This document shows, one piece after another, positions 17,318 through 25,711 of a DNA stretch of 39,925 bases. The stretch comes from Candidatus Thermoflexus sinensis. GTDB lineage: Bacteria > Chloroflexota > Anaerolineae > Thermoflexales > Thermoflexaceae. The stretch lies in contig JAEVEY010000026.1 in the NCBI GenBank assembly GCA_016842045.1, positions 1 through 39,925 of the forward strand, given 5' to 3'. The position numbers were made by a program, and so were the translations under genes. The number at the start of each line of letters is the position of its first letter. Position 1 is the stretch's first letter. The notes beneath the pieces were generated by a model that was not told where the DNA came from, ran no database searches, and worked only from the letters and a program-made list of their open reading frames with translations.

Positions 17318-17749
17318 ATGTATCACAAGCTGATCATCGCGGGTCATCTGGGGACGGATCCGGAAATGCGCTATACGCCGGAAGGGACGCCCGTGACGTC
17401 GTTCCGAATGGCCAGCAATATCCGGTATCGGGATGCGAGTGGAGAGCAACGGGAGGAGACCATCTGGTTCCGGGTTTCGGTCTTCGGACGGCAGGCGGAG
17501 ATCGCCAATCAATACCTGCAGAAGGGGCGCCCGGTGCTGGTGGAGGGTCGCCTGCGGCCGGATCCGCAGACGGGCAACCCGCGGATCTTCCGCCGCTCGG
17601 ATGGGACGGCAGGGGCGGTTTATGAGGTGCGGGCGGATCGGATTGTGTTCATTGGGCCGCGGCCCGCAGAGGCTCCACCGGCGGTGGAGGCGGAGGAGCC
17701 CGTGCTGGAGGAGCCCGGATCCATCGAAGAGGAGGAAATCCCCTTCTAA
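17318..17749 (+). CDS. ssb: Single-stranded DNA-binding protein
   Basis: This protein coats single-stranded DNA during replication and repair. The 143-residue protein has an N-terminal OB fold (about 1-108) beginning MYHKLIIAGHLGTDPEMRYT, with the aromatic residues expected for DNA stacking. A short acidic linker leads to the tip EEEEIPF. The acidic-Ile-Pro-Phe tip is the standard docking site for partner proteins. AAGGAGGGAGG precedes the start. It lies 183 bases after dnaN and may be partly coexpressed. Confidence 0.94.
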   Translation: MYHKLIIAGHLGTDPEMRYTPEGTPVTSFRMASNIRYRDASGEQREETIWFRVSVFGRQAEIANQYLQKGRPVLVEGRLRPDPQTGNPRIFRRSDGTAGAVYEVRADRIVFIGPRPAEAPPAVEAEEPVLEEPGSIEEEEIPF

Positions 17750-18320
17750 GAGCCTGCTCGAATGCCGGCGGATGGAGCCGTGGATGTCGGAGGGACGCGC
17801 CGCCCGATACCCGATCCTGTTCCCATTTCCTGTCACCTGAAGGACAGTGGGGAGGAGGAACAAAAGGGGCGGGGCACTACCAGCTCCATCCGAGGCGCAC
17901 GAGGGGGGATGGATCCGGTTTTTCGGGCAGGCGCGGAGCGCGTATCCAGGCAGCTGGGCTATCGATCCGGCCGTGCGATGCCTGGATGGCCTGAAGGATG
18001 CCCATGTGGGCCGGGTTCTACTGCAGGCAAGGGGGCACGATTGCATAGTGCCCCCTTGCCTGTTCCTGAGATGGGTCCAGCAAGGCCGTCGAAGGTCACT
18101 CCTGCCATTTTGGGCCCATGCTCTGGACAAACTTTGGGATTCCTCTCATCATGGAGGGAGTGGCTCGCCTTCCATCCGGAGAGGGCCCCGGCGGCCGGCC
18201 GCCCAGCCCACCTGGTCCCAGAGTCCAGGCTGGGATGGGGGTAACTATTCAGCTGTTCTCACGCAGCGCAATGCGGATATGGGCATTTCACCGCGGGTTT
18301 TCTCCCGGAAAAATATTTTG
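17750..18320 (+). other. Gene-less region with consecutive stem-loops, possible structured RNA
   Basis: Frames are open here, but their composition is unlike protein. Structure is clear: a 9-bp stem (17944-17952 with 17979-17987), a CCCATGTGGG hairpin at 18001-18010, and a perfect 15-bp stem (18024-18038 with 18048-18062, CAGGCAAGGGGGCAC) over a 9-base loop. A weaker hairpin lies at 17830-17847. No long T-run follows the 15-bp stem. I could not match this to RNase P, tmRNA, SRP RNA or a known riboswitch by eye. A noncoding RNA or an ssb 3' UTR element is possible. Confidence 0.4.
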
Positions 18321-18409
18321 CATCCCCCCTCCCCACGACCCGGGGGCCGTGGGGAGGGGGGATGAAGGGGGGTGGGGCCCCTCCATCTCTTCGCGGGAGC
18401 CTCGAACTG
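18321..18409 (-). repeat. Family A repeat, reverse copy A5 (partial)
   Basis: Read on the minus strand it aligns with the left part of copy A4: CAGTTCGAGG, a CGCGAAGAG segment, GGGGCCCCACCCCCCTT, then the long hairpin with CCTCCCCACGG. The outer GTTACG terminus is lost. The AAATATTTT at 18311-18319 may be the joining tract of the element. Confidence 0.6.
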
Positions 18410-18434
18410 AATGTGGCCAATAGGAGAAACGGGG

Positions 18435-19076
18435 ATGCCCTGGGAGGAACTGGAAACCATCGCTCGGGAAATCCGCTCGGCTCTGGACGCGAAAAACACC
18501 GCGCGGGATACGGCCCTGATGCGCTGTCGGGAGCTGACCCGCCTGTGCGCCTTATCGATCCGCGCCGTCCATCGAGAGGACTACGAAGAGGGAAGGCGGC
18601 TCCTGGAGGAAGCGCAGAAAGCTGCCTTCGTCCTGCAAACGGATCTATCTCCCTTCCCCGAGCTGCTTTACGCAGGATACACCCAGGATGCCCTGAAGGA
18701 GTGGGTGGAGGCTTCCATCGTTTACGCGATCGTGACCGGTCGCCCGTTGCCCGGGCCACGTGAATTGAACGTCCCGGAAGCGGCCTACCTCAATGGCCTG
18801 GCGGAAGCAGCCACCGAGCTCCGCCGTCGGATCCTGGACCTGATCCGGACGGATCATTTCGAGGAGGCGGAGCGGTTGTTGCAGGCGATGGATGAAATTT
18901 ATGAGGTCCTGATCACCATGGATTATCCGGATGCCATCACCGGGAATCTGCGTCGGGCGACGGATGTGGTGCGGGGGACGCTGGAGCGAACACGGGGGGA
19001 GCTGACGTTGAGTCTGCGCGAGCATCGGTTGCAGCAGGCTCTTCAGCGAATGGAGGAACGAGGAGCGCTTCCATAA
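18435..19076 (+). CDS. Translin-family protein
   Basis: The 213-residue protein is all alpha-helical, with no signal or membrane segment. It has the conserved core of translin-type proteins: a long N-terminal helix with paired Arg/Glu residues, then LLYAGYTQDALKEWVEA, GLAEAATELRRRILDLIR, and ITMDYPDAITGNLRRATDVV near the C-terminus. Eukaryotic translin with TRAX forms the C3PO nuclease, and archaeal relatives form octameric RNA-binding barrels. The bacterial function is not established to my knowledge. The start at 18435 has AGGAGAAA upstream; 8 upstream codons are excluded. A family A remnant sits just before it. Confidence 0.78.
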   Translation: MPWEELETIAREIRSALDAKNTARDTALMRCRELTRLCALSIRAVHREDYEEGRRLLEEAQKAAFVLQTDLSPFPELLYAGYTQDALKEWVEASIVYAIVTGRPLPGPRELNVPEAAYLNGLAEAATELRRRILDLIRTDHFEEAERLLQAMDEIYEVLITMDYPDAITGNLRRATDVVRGTLERTRGELTLSLREHRLQQALQRMEERGALP

Positions 19077-19138
19077 TTCCGGGAAACGAGCCTCCCGGCA
19101 AAGCCCTCCAGACGCGGGAACCCGCGGGGGGGCCTTCC

Positions 19139-21604
19139 TCAACGGACCTCGATGGGAAGCGACGGCGCCTCGACCATGGATCCATCCGCGGTTTGGGCGG
19201 ACGCGGCAAACCGATGGGTTCCCGGCCGCAGCAGCCACCACGCCCGATAGGGCGGTTGGGTCCACTCCATCCAGAGCTCCCCATCGATCTCCACCTGCAC
19301 CCGCCGGGGGAGCCCTGGACCGATCCAGTGGAGTTCCACCAGAAGTCGCTGGGCCTCTGGAGCGAAGTGGGGGACGCGTCGGTAGATCACCCCGGTAGTG
19401 GGGGAAACCCATCGCAGGACGCCTGTGCCTATCGCGCCTTCGTAGGCTTCCAGGGGAGGCATGGGGAAGCCGTTCTCCTGCGCCCACTTCCACGCCGATG
19501 GGGGCCACATGATGAACACCCGCTCCTCTACCTCCTCCGGCGGCGTCTCCGGACCCGCTAATCCCCCGGTCCGCCGGTCGATCCGCAGACGCCGATACAG
19601 GTCATCGGGCGTCTGCGGCTCTGTGCCCTCGATGAACCATTCCTCCCGGGTCTGCAGGCAGTCGGGGGTCGGTTGTTTCCCGGATAACGCGCAGACGGTC
19701 ACCCGATGCACCCCTTCCGGGATCGGGAAATCCCGCACCGGCTGGCCCCGATGGAGGAGTTCCATCACTGCGTGCCAGATGGGCGCTGCGCCCGTCACCC
19801 CCGAGACCTCCCGCATGGGCGTCTGATCCACGTTCCCGATCCATACCCCCACCACCCAATCCGGCGTGTACCCGACGGTCCAGTTGTCCCGCCAGTCGCT
19901 GCTGGTCCCTGTCTTCACGGCCGCCGGCCGGGAGAGGTTCAGGAGGCTCCAGGATCCAAACCCCAGGGCGCGGGCGTTGGGGTCTTTAAGGATATCCGTG
20001 ATGAGGAAAACCACCCGCGGGTCCAGGACCTGAGGGCCGGGCTCCGGCGATGCCGCATACCGGAGCTGCCCGTGGCGATCCCGGACTTCTCGAATCAGGA
20101 GAGGGGTGATGCGGCGGCCCCCGTTGGCCAGGGTGGCGTAGGCGGCCGTGAGATCCACCAGCCGCACCTCCCCGCCGCCCAGGGTCAGGGCCAGCCCATA
20201 TCGGGTCGGAGGTCCCGGAAGTTGAACGCCAAGCTGATCCAGCAGCTCCACCAGTCGGGGGACCCCCACTCGCTCCAGCAGTGCGACCGCCGGCACGTTC
20301 AGCGAGGAAGCCAGCGCCACACGGGCGGAAACCGGCCCGTGGTAGCGTCGATCATAATTCATGGGCTGGTAGCTTTCCCCCTCCGCAGTAATGAAGGTCT
20401 GGGGAAGATCCCAGAGAAGCGAGGCAGGGGTGAGGAGCGGGCCGCTGCGGGGATCGAAGGCGAGGGCGTAAGTGAACGGCTTGAGGGCGGAGCCGGGCTG
20501 GCGGGGGATGCGGGCCCCATCCACCGCGCCCTGGATGGCGGCGTTGAAATAATCAGGGCTTCCCACCCATGCCAGCACCTCCCCGGTGTGGGGGTGGATC
20601 ACCACCACGGCGCCGTTGCGTGCGCCGGCGCCCGGGCGATCCGGCCGGGGGCGGTTGATTTCCTCCAGGCGTGCACGCAGGATCTCCGTGATGGCTTCGT
20701 TCCAGGCCAGATCCAGGGTGGTGGTGACTACCAGGCCTTCCTCGAACATCGCTTCTTCCCCGAACTGCGCCGCCAGAGCCTCACGGACGGCCATCACGAA
20801 GTGGGGGGCGTGAATGGGAAAGGGCGCGCTGGCGAAGCGCAAGCGCTCGGCGGCGGCCATTTCGGCTTCCTGAGGGGAGAGAAATCCATGTCGGACCATC
20901 AGGCGGAGCACCTGCTGGCGGCGCTCCTCGGCGGCCTGAGGGTTCGTGAGGGGATCATAGCGGCCCGGCGATTGCGGGAGGCCAGTTAGGAGGGCGCATT
21001 CCGCCAGATCCAGCTCCGTGGCGTGCTTGCCAAAATAAGTCAGGGCAGCAGCTTCCAGCCCGTAGGCGAAATGACCATAGAAGACCGTGTTCAGATAAAG
21101 CTCCAGAAGCTCGTCTTTTCCGTAACGCTGGCTCAATATCAGCGCCAGGATCGCCTCCCGCGCCTTCCGGCGGAGGGTGCGCGCGGTTCGTTCGTCCGGG
21201 CTCAGAAGCAGCGATCGGGCGATCTGCTGGGGGATGGTGCTGGCTCCGGATACGGCCTGTTCTCCCCTCAGGTTGGTCCATAGCGCTCGCAGGATGGCGA
21301 TCGGATCCACACCGGGATGCTCATAGAAACGAGCGTCCTCGGTGGCCAGGGTGGCAGCGATGCAGGAGCGGGGGATCTGAGGGAGAGGGAGCCAGGTGTG
21401 GCGCCCTTGGTGGGGGTGGGCGATCTCGTAAAGCAGCCGGCCATGGCGATCCAGGATACGGACGCTGGAGAGGGGAGCCTGCCGCCTCAGGTCCGCGGGA
21501 TCCGGGAGCGGGCCGATCCAAAGTGCCAGCGCACCCGTGCCCAGTCCGCCTCCCAGCAAACCGGCCAGCAGAATTCTCATCAGCCATCGCCGGATCCGGG
21601 TCAC
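19139..21604 (-). CDS. pbpC: Penicillin-binding protein 1C, bifunctional
   Basis: The enzyme polymerises glycan strands and has a transpeptidase domain. I place the start at GTG 21604 (VTRIRRWLMR), with GAGGG 6 bases upstream, giving 821 residues. The open frame reaches 22453, but that upstream part lies antisense-frame over the M50 gene and has no family features. A TM anchor is at about residues 9-30. The GT51 domain has ATEDARFYEHPGVD, with catalytic Glu89. The transpeptidase domain has SALK (serine motif), SSLN and KTGTSSDWRDNW. The C-terminal 90 residues match the PBP1C-specific beta domain. A shorter start at 21580 is possible. Confidence 0.92.
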   Translation of the reverse strand: MTRIRRWLMRILLAGLLGGGLGTGALALWIGPLPDPADLRRQAPLSSVRILDRHGRLLYEIAHPHQGRHTWLPLPQIPRSCIAATLATEDARFYEHPGVDPIAILRALWTNLRGEQAVSGASTIPQQIARSLLLSPDERTARTLRRKAREAILALILSQRYGKDELLELYLNTVFYGHFAYGLEAAALTYFGKHATELDLAECALLTGLPQSPGRYDPLTNPQAAEERRQQVLRLMVRHGFLSPQEAEMAAAERLRFASAPFPIHAPHFVMAVREALAAQFGEEAMFEEGLVVTTTLDLAWNEAITEILRARLEEINRPRPDRPGAGARNGAVVVIHPHTGEVLAWVGSPDYFNAAIQGAVDGARIPRQPGSALKPFTYALAFDPRSGPLLTPASLLWDLPQTFITAEGESYQPMNYDRRYHGPVSARVALASSLNVPAVALLERVGVPRLVELLDQLGVQLPGPPTRYGLALTLGGGEVRLVDLTAAYATLANGGRRITPLLIREVRDRHGQLRYAASPEPGPQVLDPRVVFLITDILKDPNARALGFGSWSLLNLSRPAAVKTGTSSDWRDNWTVGYTPDWVVGVWIGNVDQTPMREVSGVTGAAPIWHAVMELLHRGQPVRDFPIPEGVHRVTVCALSGKQPTPDCLQTREEWFIEGTEPQTPDDLYRRLRIDRRTGGLAGPETPPEEVEERVFIMWPPSAWKWAQENGFPMPPLEAYEGAIGTGVLRWVSPTTGVIYRRVPHFAPEAQRLLVELHWIGPGLPRRVQVEIDGELWMEWTQPPYRAWWLLRPGTHRFAASAQTADGSMVEAPSLPIEVR

Positions 21605-21630
21605 CGAACGCCCTCGTTCAGGGGAAGATA

Positions 21631-21668
21631 GGGTTTTGCGGCGGCGGCCTTTGGCCGCCGCAAAACCC
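21631..21668. repeat. GC hairpin between the M50 protease gene and pbpC
   Basis: GGGTTTTGCGGCGGC (21631-21645) pairs with its complement at 21654-21668. It contains a GGCC-TTT-GGCC centre like other hairpins in the window. It stands in the short gap between two minus-strand genes. Confidence 0.55.
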
Positions 21669-21675
21669 CCGGTAT

Positions 21676-22779
21676 TTATGGAAACTCCACCAGCGAGAAG
21701 GGAACAGGGACGAAAATCAACAGGAACAGAACCCAGGTCAGCCACCCGATGGCCTGGCGGAGCGGATCCAGGCGAGTGATGTCGTTCAGGGGCGGCGGAT
21801 GGCGTAGGCCAGTGAGCATCGGCAGGAACGCCCAGAGGAACCATCCGGGCCAGCGAAGGCCCAGCGCCAGCAGGGCAAACACACCGATCTCCGAAACGCG
21901 CCAGGCCGTCCGGCCCAGCATCGCATACATGACATGCCCGCCATCCAGCTGCCCCAGCGGCAGCAGATTGAAGCCGGTCACTAACAGTCCGATCCACCCT
22001 GCCCATGCCAGGACGTTCAGCTGCACATCGTAGCCATCCCCGGGCAGGGGGCGGCCGAAGATCAGGACCTTTAAGCCCCAGTAGAGGAGGGAGTTCCCTT
22101 CCAGCGCGACGGTGCCCCGGAGGGGGACCACGGGGGAGGTCATGAGCCCATAGATCAGGATGGGGAGGGCAACCGCCATCCCGGCGAGGGGGCCCGCCAC
22201 GCCGATATCGAAGAGAGCTTTCCGATTGCGGATTGGGGAGCGGATCTGGATGAAGGCCCCGAAGGTCCCGAGCATCCCGATCAGGGGGGGCACCGGGATG
22301 AAGTAGGGCAGCGTCACCTCGCTGCGATGCAGGCGGGCGGCGACGTAGTGTCCCATCTCGTGAACGCCTAAGATGAGCAGGAGCGCGGCGGCGAAGGTGA
22401 CTCCCTGCCTCAGGTTGAGAGGACCCTCGCTCCCGTAAAGAGCCCCCGCCCATACCGTGGTGATCACGGTGGCCAGGAAGAGGATCAGGTTCACCCAGGG
22501 CTGGGCGCGGGCCGGCCGGGCGACCCCCGCCTGGGCGATGATCTGATCGGTCTGCCCATGGCGTCGCAGGATCGGGGTATAGCCCAGGGCCTCGAAGCGA
22601 GAGCGCAGGATCTCAAAGGCAGATTCGGGATCGGTTTGCAGATACCCCTCAAACGCGATCACCTGGTCGGGCGGATACAGCACACGAGTCTCGGTGATCA
22701 CAAAGAGCCCTCGCAGCGCTGCCGCCAGTCGGTCCAGCGTGGAGGGCGTCCACTCCGTCTCATACCAGGCCGTCTCCAT
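21676..22779 (-). CDS. Site-2 protease family membrane metalloprotease (M50)
   Basis: This intramembrane zinc protease has 367 residues. The metal site HEMGHYVAAR (HEXXH type) lies in an early TM helix, and the second zinc ligand is in NLLPLGQLDGGHVMYAM. There are at least six hydrophobic segments. The N-terminal 115 residues form a soluble domain preceding the membrane core, an arrangement seen in the EGY-like/YdaF-type S2P subgroup. It does not show a PDZ domain. A weak promoter is placed at 22918-22946 on the minus strand. It precedes pbpC on the same strand. The substrate is unknown; an anti-sigma factor or other membrane protein is the usual expectation. Confidence 0.88.
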   Translation of the reverse strand: METAWYETEWTPSTLDRLAAALRGLFVITETRVLYPPDQVIAFEGYLQTDPESAFEILRSRFEALGYTPILRRHGQTDQIIAQAGVARPARAQPWVNLILFLATVITTVWAGALYGSEGPLNLRQGVTFAAALLLILGVHEMGHYVAARLHRSEVTLPYFIPVPPLIGMLGTFGAFIQIRSPIRNRKALFDIGVAGPLAGMAVALPILIYGLMTSPVVPLRGTVALEGNSLLYWGLKVLIFGRPLPGDGYDVQLNVLAWAGWIGLLVTGFNLLPLGQLDGGHVMYAMLGRTAWRVSEIGVFALLALGLRWPGWFLWAFLPMLTGLRHPPPLNDITRLDPLRQAIGWLTWVLFLLIFVPVPFSLVEFP

Positions 22780-22917
22780 CGAGCGTAACGCCTCGCAAAA
22801 AGGATACAGAGCGGATCATGCCCTGTCCACAGGGGAGGGCTTATCCGCCTTCCTCGCGGATCCCGATTCGCCCTAATTCCCCGTTCATCGCCGGACAAAG
22901 CCATCGCTCTATCTTTC

Positions 22918-22946
22918 AGTCTAAGACAGGGGTGGAAAGCCCGCAA
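22918..22946 (-). promoter_or_regulatory. Candidate promoter for the M50 protease and pbpC
   Basis: On the minus strand, TTGCGG (22946-22941) and TAGACT (22923-22918) are separated by 17 bases. The start codon is about 140 bases downstream. Confidence 0.4.
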
Positions 22947-23057
22947 CGATCTGGCCCAGTCACGAATGGGCTGGGCCGCTGCCCAATCTCCTGCCAACCT
23001 TGTCCGGAGTTCGGTGAGTTATGATATCTTTGAAAGCGGGGTTTTTTCATTGTCTGA

Positions 23058-23164
23058 GCGTTCCTACAGGGGTAACATCCTCTGGTCCTTCGGGGGCCGT
23101 GGGGAAGGGGATTCAGGGGGTGGAGCCATCCCCTGGACCCGAACGGGATGATAACGGAGAAGCC
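23058..23164 (+). repeat. Family B repeat, copy B2
   Basis: It is homologous along its length to 11739-11860 and shares the ends CGTTCC and ACGGA(G/A)AAG. It lies in the 627-base gap between the M50 gene and yvcK. A weak plus-strand promoter (TTGTCC at 23000-23005, TGATAT at 23022-23027) lies just upstream, which would place the repeat in the yvcK leader. I see nothing else in the gap (22780-23406). Confidence 0.65.
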
Positions 23165-23406
23165 TTGTTTTGGAAGCGAGCCTGTTTTCGGACCAAAGCG
23201 ACAGGGTTTGAGGGTGGGAGGACGATCGCAAATCAACTCCCCTTCCTTGAAGGAGCGGTCTCTCCTCCCGCATCGCGAGGCAGCGCGGGAAGAGGGGTGG
23301 GCTATGAAGCCTCACGCTCCGTTGTTCTCAAATTCCGGATTTCCAGCAGAGCAATGAGTCCCTGATCGATGGAGCGCATGGGAGCGTGGGGAGATGGAGG
23401 AAGGAC

Positions 23407-24723
23407 ATGGTTGAGAGAGAGAAGATTTACCCGGCGTGGGAATCCGCCATTCGCTCTCTGCGTTACTGGCTGACCCCCGGGCTGGGGGTCAAGCGATGGT
23501 TGATCCTGCTGCTGGTGGGGGTCACGGAGCTGGCCCTGGCGCTGGCTTATGTGCTGGTCACCATTTACCGGGAGCAACCGCTGCCGCCGATCTTTTATTA
23601 CCTGACCCTGCAGTTCATCCCCCGTCTGGGTCGAGCGGCGTTCTTTGGGCTCCTGGGTATCGCCACCACCGGGTTCGCCCTGCTGCAGTTGAATCGCACA
23701 CTGCTTTCCCCCTTTGTGCAACCCGGGCGGGATGTGGCGGAGATCCTGCACCGCCATCGGCAGCGAGAGCGCGGGCCGCGTATCGTCGTCATTGGGGGGG
23801 GCACGGGCCAGTCGACGTTGTTGCGCGGATTGAAGGGGATGAGCGCCCGGTTGACGGCCGTCGTCACGGTCGCCGATGACGGAGGCAGTTCCGGCCGCCT
23901 GCGGCGCGAGATGGGGTTGTTGCCGCCCGGGGATTTCCGCAACTGTCTGGCCGCTCTGGCCGAAGCGGAGCCCCTGATGACCGCCCTCTTCCAGTATCGG
24001 TTCGGTCGGGGAACTGGTCTCAACGGCCATGCGTTTGGGAATCTGTTCATCGCCGCCATGGCCGAGATCACGGGCAGCTTCGAACAGGCCGTTGCGGAAT
24101 CCAGCCGCGTCCTGGCGGTCCGGGGCCGGGTGTTGCCGTGCACCGTGGAGCATGTGGTATTAGCTGCCGAGATCCGGGACGCTGAGGGGCGGATCCATCG
24201 GGTCGATGGGGAATCGGCGATCCCGGAGGTCCGGGGCCGCATCGAACGGGTGTGGCTGATCCCCGAGCATGCTCGCGCCTACCCGGAGACCATCCGGGCG
24301 ATCCTGGAGGCCGATCTGATCGTCCTGGGCCCGGGAAGCCTTTACACCAGCGTGCTCCCCAATTTGCTGGTGGAGGGGATCGTCCCGGCGATCCGGGCCA
24401 GCCGGGCGCTGAAAGTGTATGTGTGCAATGTGGCCACTCAAATCGGGGAGACCGAAGGCTACGGCGTGGCGGAGCATGTGCAGGCTATCGAGCGCCACGT
24501 GGGGCCTGGCCTCTTCGACCTCGTGCTGGTGAACAGCCGCACCGATGTTCCATGGAGGGAGATCCCGGAGGAGGTCGGGGAGCTGGTGCGCTGGGATGGG
24601 CAACCGATCCCTCCCTATACGGTGGTGGCGATGGATGTGATCGATGAGCGGACGCCCTGGCGCCACGACCCGGAGAAGCTCGCCCGGGCGCTGATGTCGC
24701 TCTATGAGCAGTATCGCCGGTGA
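23407..24723 (+). CDS. YvcK/CofD-like protein (gluconeogenesis factor family), membrane-anchored
   Basis: The 438-residue protein has two N-terminal hydrophobic helices (about 27-52 and 72-92), then a CofD-like domain. The domain has VVIGGGTGQSTLLRGLK, VTVADDGGSSGRLRREMG, PPGDFRNCLAALA and NGHAFGNLFIAAM, followed by VLGPGSLYTSVLPNLLV. In Bacillus the soluble YvcK binds UDP-sugars and supports cell-wall precursor supply during gluconeogenic growth. The residues fit YvcK rather than the F420 enzyme CofD. The start at 23407 has GGAGGAAGG upstream. The membrane anchor would place it near wall-synthesis enzymes; pbpC and an L,D-transpeptidase are in this window. Confidence 0.88.
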   Translation: MVEREKIYPAWESAIRSLRYWLTPGLGVKRWLILLLVGVTELALALAYVLVTIYREQPLPPIFYYLTLQFIPRLGRAAFFGLLGIATTGFALLQLNRTLLSPFVQPGRDVAEILHRHRQRERGPRIVVIGGGTGQSTLLRGLKGMSARLTAVVTVADDGGSSGRLRREMGLLPPGDFRNCLAALAEAEPLMTALFQYRFGRGTGLNGHAFGNLFIAAMAEITGSFEQAVAESSRVLAVRGRVLPCTVEHVVLAAEIRDAEGRIHRVDGESAIPEVRGRIERVWLIPEHARAYPETIRAILEADLIVLGPGSLYTSVLPNLLVEGIVPAIRASRALKVYVCNVATQIGETEGYGVAEHVQAIERHVGPGLFDLVLVNSRTDVPWREIPEEVGELVRWDGQPIPPYTVVAMDVIDERTPWRHDPEKLARALMSLYEQYRR

Positions 24724-24785
24724 AGGAGAAACCTGTTCCGTGCCGCCTTACGGATCCAGTGGCAGCCAGTTCAGGAGCGCGAGGA

Positions 24786-25436
24786 ATGAAACACGGCATC
24801 CGCTGGCTGGTCCTGGTGGTGAGCATCGGGCTGGCCGCCTGCACGCTGAAATCGGAGGGCGCTGGTCCTTTAACTTATGAAGGCCCCTATCGGGTGGATC
24901 TGGGGGTGGGCCAGGCGTTACCCGGGACGGATGTCCGCTATCTCGGGGTAGGGCCTCAGGGGGCTCGTGTCCGCATCGGTGGGCAGGAGGTGGTTCGACT
25001 GGCCGGGGATTCCATCGAGACCGAGGCCCATCCTCACCCCACGCTGAGCCTGCGCTATACCCTCCGGGTCTATGCGTACGATGAGCAGGCCCTCCATGCC
25101 ATCGGGACGATCCGGGCGGAGCTTCGCGAAGCCCAACCCCGAGCGGCTCCGCTCCCTTCGAAGGCCGCGGCCCGCTTCACCGCCCCGGTGACCTATCGTG
25201 TTCCCAAAGGGGGAGTGATCCCCGGCACCACTGTGGTTTTCGTGGGGAAGGAGGAAGGACGGGCCCGTCTGGGGGGTCTCCCCGGATATCCGTATCGCAA
25301 TGTGGGGGATTCCATCCTCTGGACCGGGCAGATTCATCCTCTGGTTTATCTGAACGCCACCTTCCGGGTCCTGCTGATTGAAGATGCCTGGCTGACGGTG
25401 GTGGGAACCGCCGAGGTGTGGCTTTCGGGGCTTTAA
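24786..25436 (+). CDS. Lipoprotein of unknown function with internal duplication
   Basis: The 216-residue precursor has a signal ending in GLAAC, a typical lipobox, with Cys about residue 19. The mature part is two homologous beta-rich repeats of about 85 residues. They share PYRVDLG...LPGTDV against TYRVPKG...IPGTTV, then (A)R(V/L)xxGG, GDSI, HP and a closing (T)LRV or TFRV plus GT. I do not recognise the family. GGAGCGCGAGGA precedes the ATG; an in-frame start at 24720 overlaps the yvcK stop and is less likely. It follows yvcK on the same strand by 62 bases, so an operon is likely. Confidence 0.65.
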   Translation: MKHGIRWLVLVVSIGLAACTLKSEGAGPLTYEGPYRVDLGVGQALPGTDVRYLGVGPQGARVRIGGQEVVRLAGDSIETEAHPHPTLSLRYTLRVYAYDEQALHAIGTIRAELREAQPRAAPLPSKAAARFTAPVTYRVPKGGVIPGTTVVFVGKEEGRARLGGLPGYPYRNVGDSILWTGQIHPLVYLNATFRVLLIEDAWLTVVGTAEVWLSGL

Positions 25437-25477
25437 GGGAACGCTCCAGATCGCTCGGCATTCCTCAGGAGGCGACC

Positions 25478-25711
25478 ATGGTTCAGGCTTACGTATTTAT
25501 CCAGGCTGCGATGGGCAAGCCCAGTGCGGTCGCCGAGGCGCTGCGCAAGCTCCCCGAAGTTAAGTCCGCGGTAGTGGTCACCGGGCCCTACGATGTGATC
25601 GCTCTGGTGGAAGCCACGGACCTGCAGGCGCTGGGCCGCGTGATCACCGAGAAGATCCAGACGATCGACGGAGTGGAGCGCACCCTCACTTCCCTGGTCA
25701 CCGGGATCTAA
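25478..25711 (+). CDS. Stand-alone Lrp/AsnC ligand-binding (RAM) domain protein
   Basis: The 77-residue protein matches only the C-terminal effector domain of Lrp/AsnC regulators: VQAYVFIQA, then VKSAVVVTGPYDVIALVEA, ending TLTSLVTGI. There is no helix-turn-helix. Such single-domain proteins assemble into ring-shaped oligomers and bind amino acids or other small molecules; the physiological role is generally unclear. AGGAGG lies 7 bases before the ATG. Its last four bases overlap the end of the convergent VWA gene. Confidence 0.85.
   Translation: MVQAYVFIQAAMGKPSAVAEALRKLPEVKSAVVVTGPYDVIALVEATDLQALGRVITEKIQTIDGVERTLTSLVTGI

Noticed and set aside
16847-18130. 427-codon minus-strand frame across dnaN and ssb
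   Set aside because: It is antisense to two certain genes and lacks a ribosome site or recognisable domain.
17762-18365. Overlapping plus-strand open frames of 160 and 172 codons after ssb
   Set aside because: They lack ribosome sites and run through stem-loops and into the family A remnant. Their composition is rich in Arg, Gly and Pro without any family pattern.
21605-22453. 283-codon N-terminal extension of the pbpC frame
   Set aside because: It overlaps the well-supported M50 gene on the same strand in another frame and crosses the GC hairpin. PBP1C features begin after the GTG at 21604.
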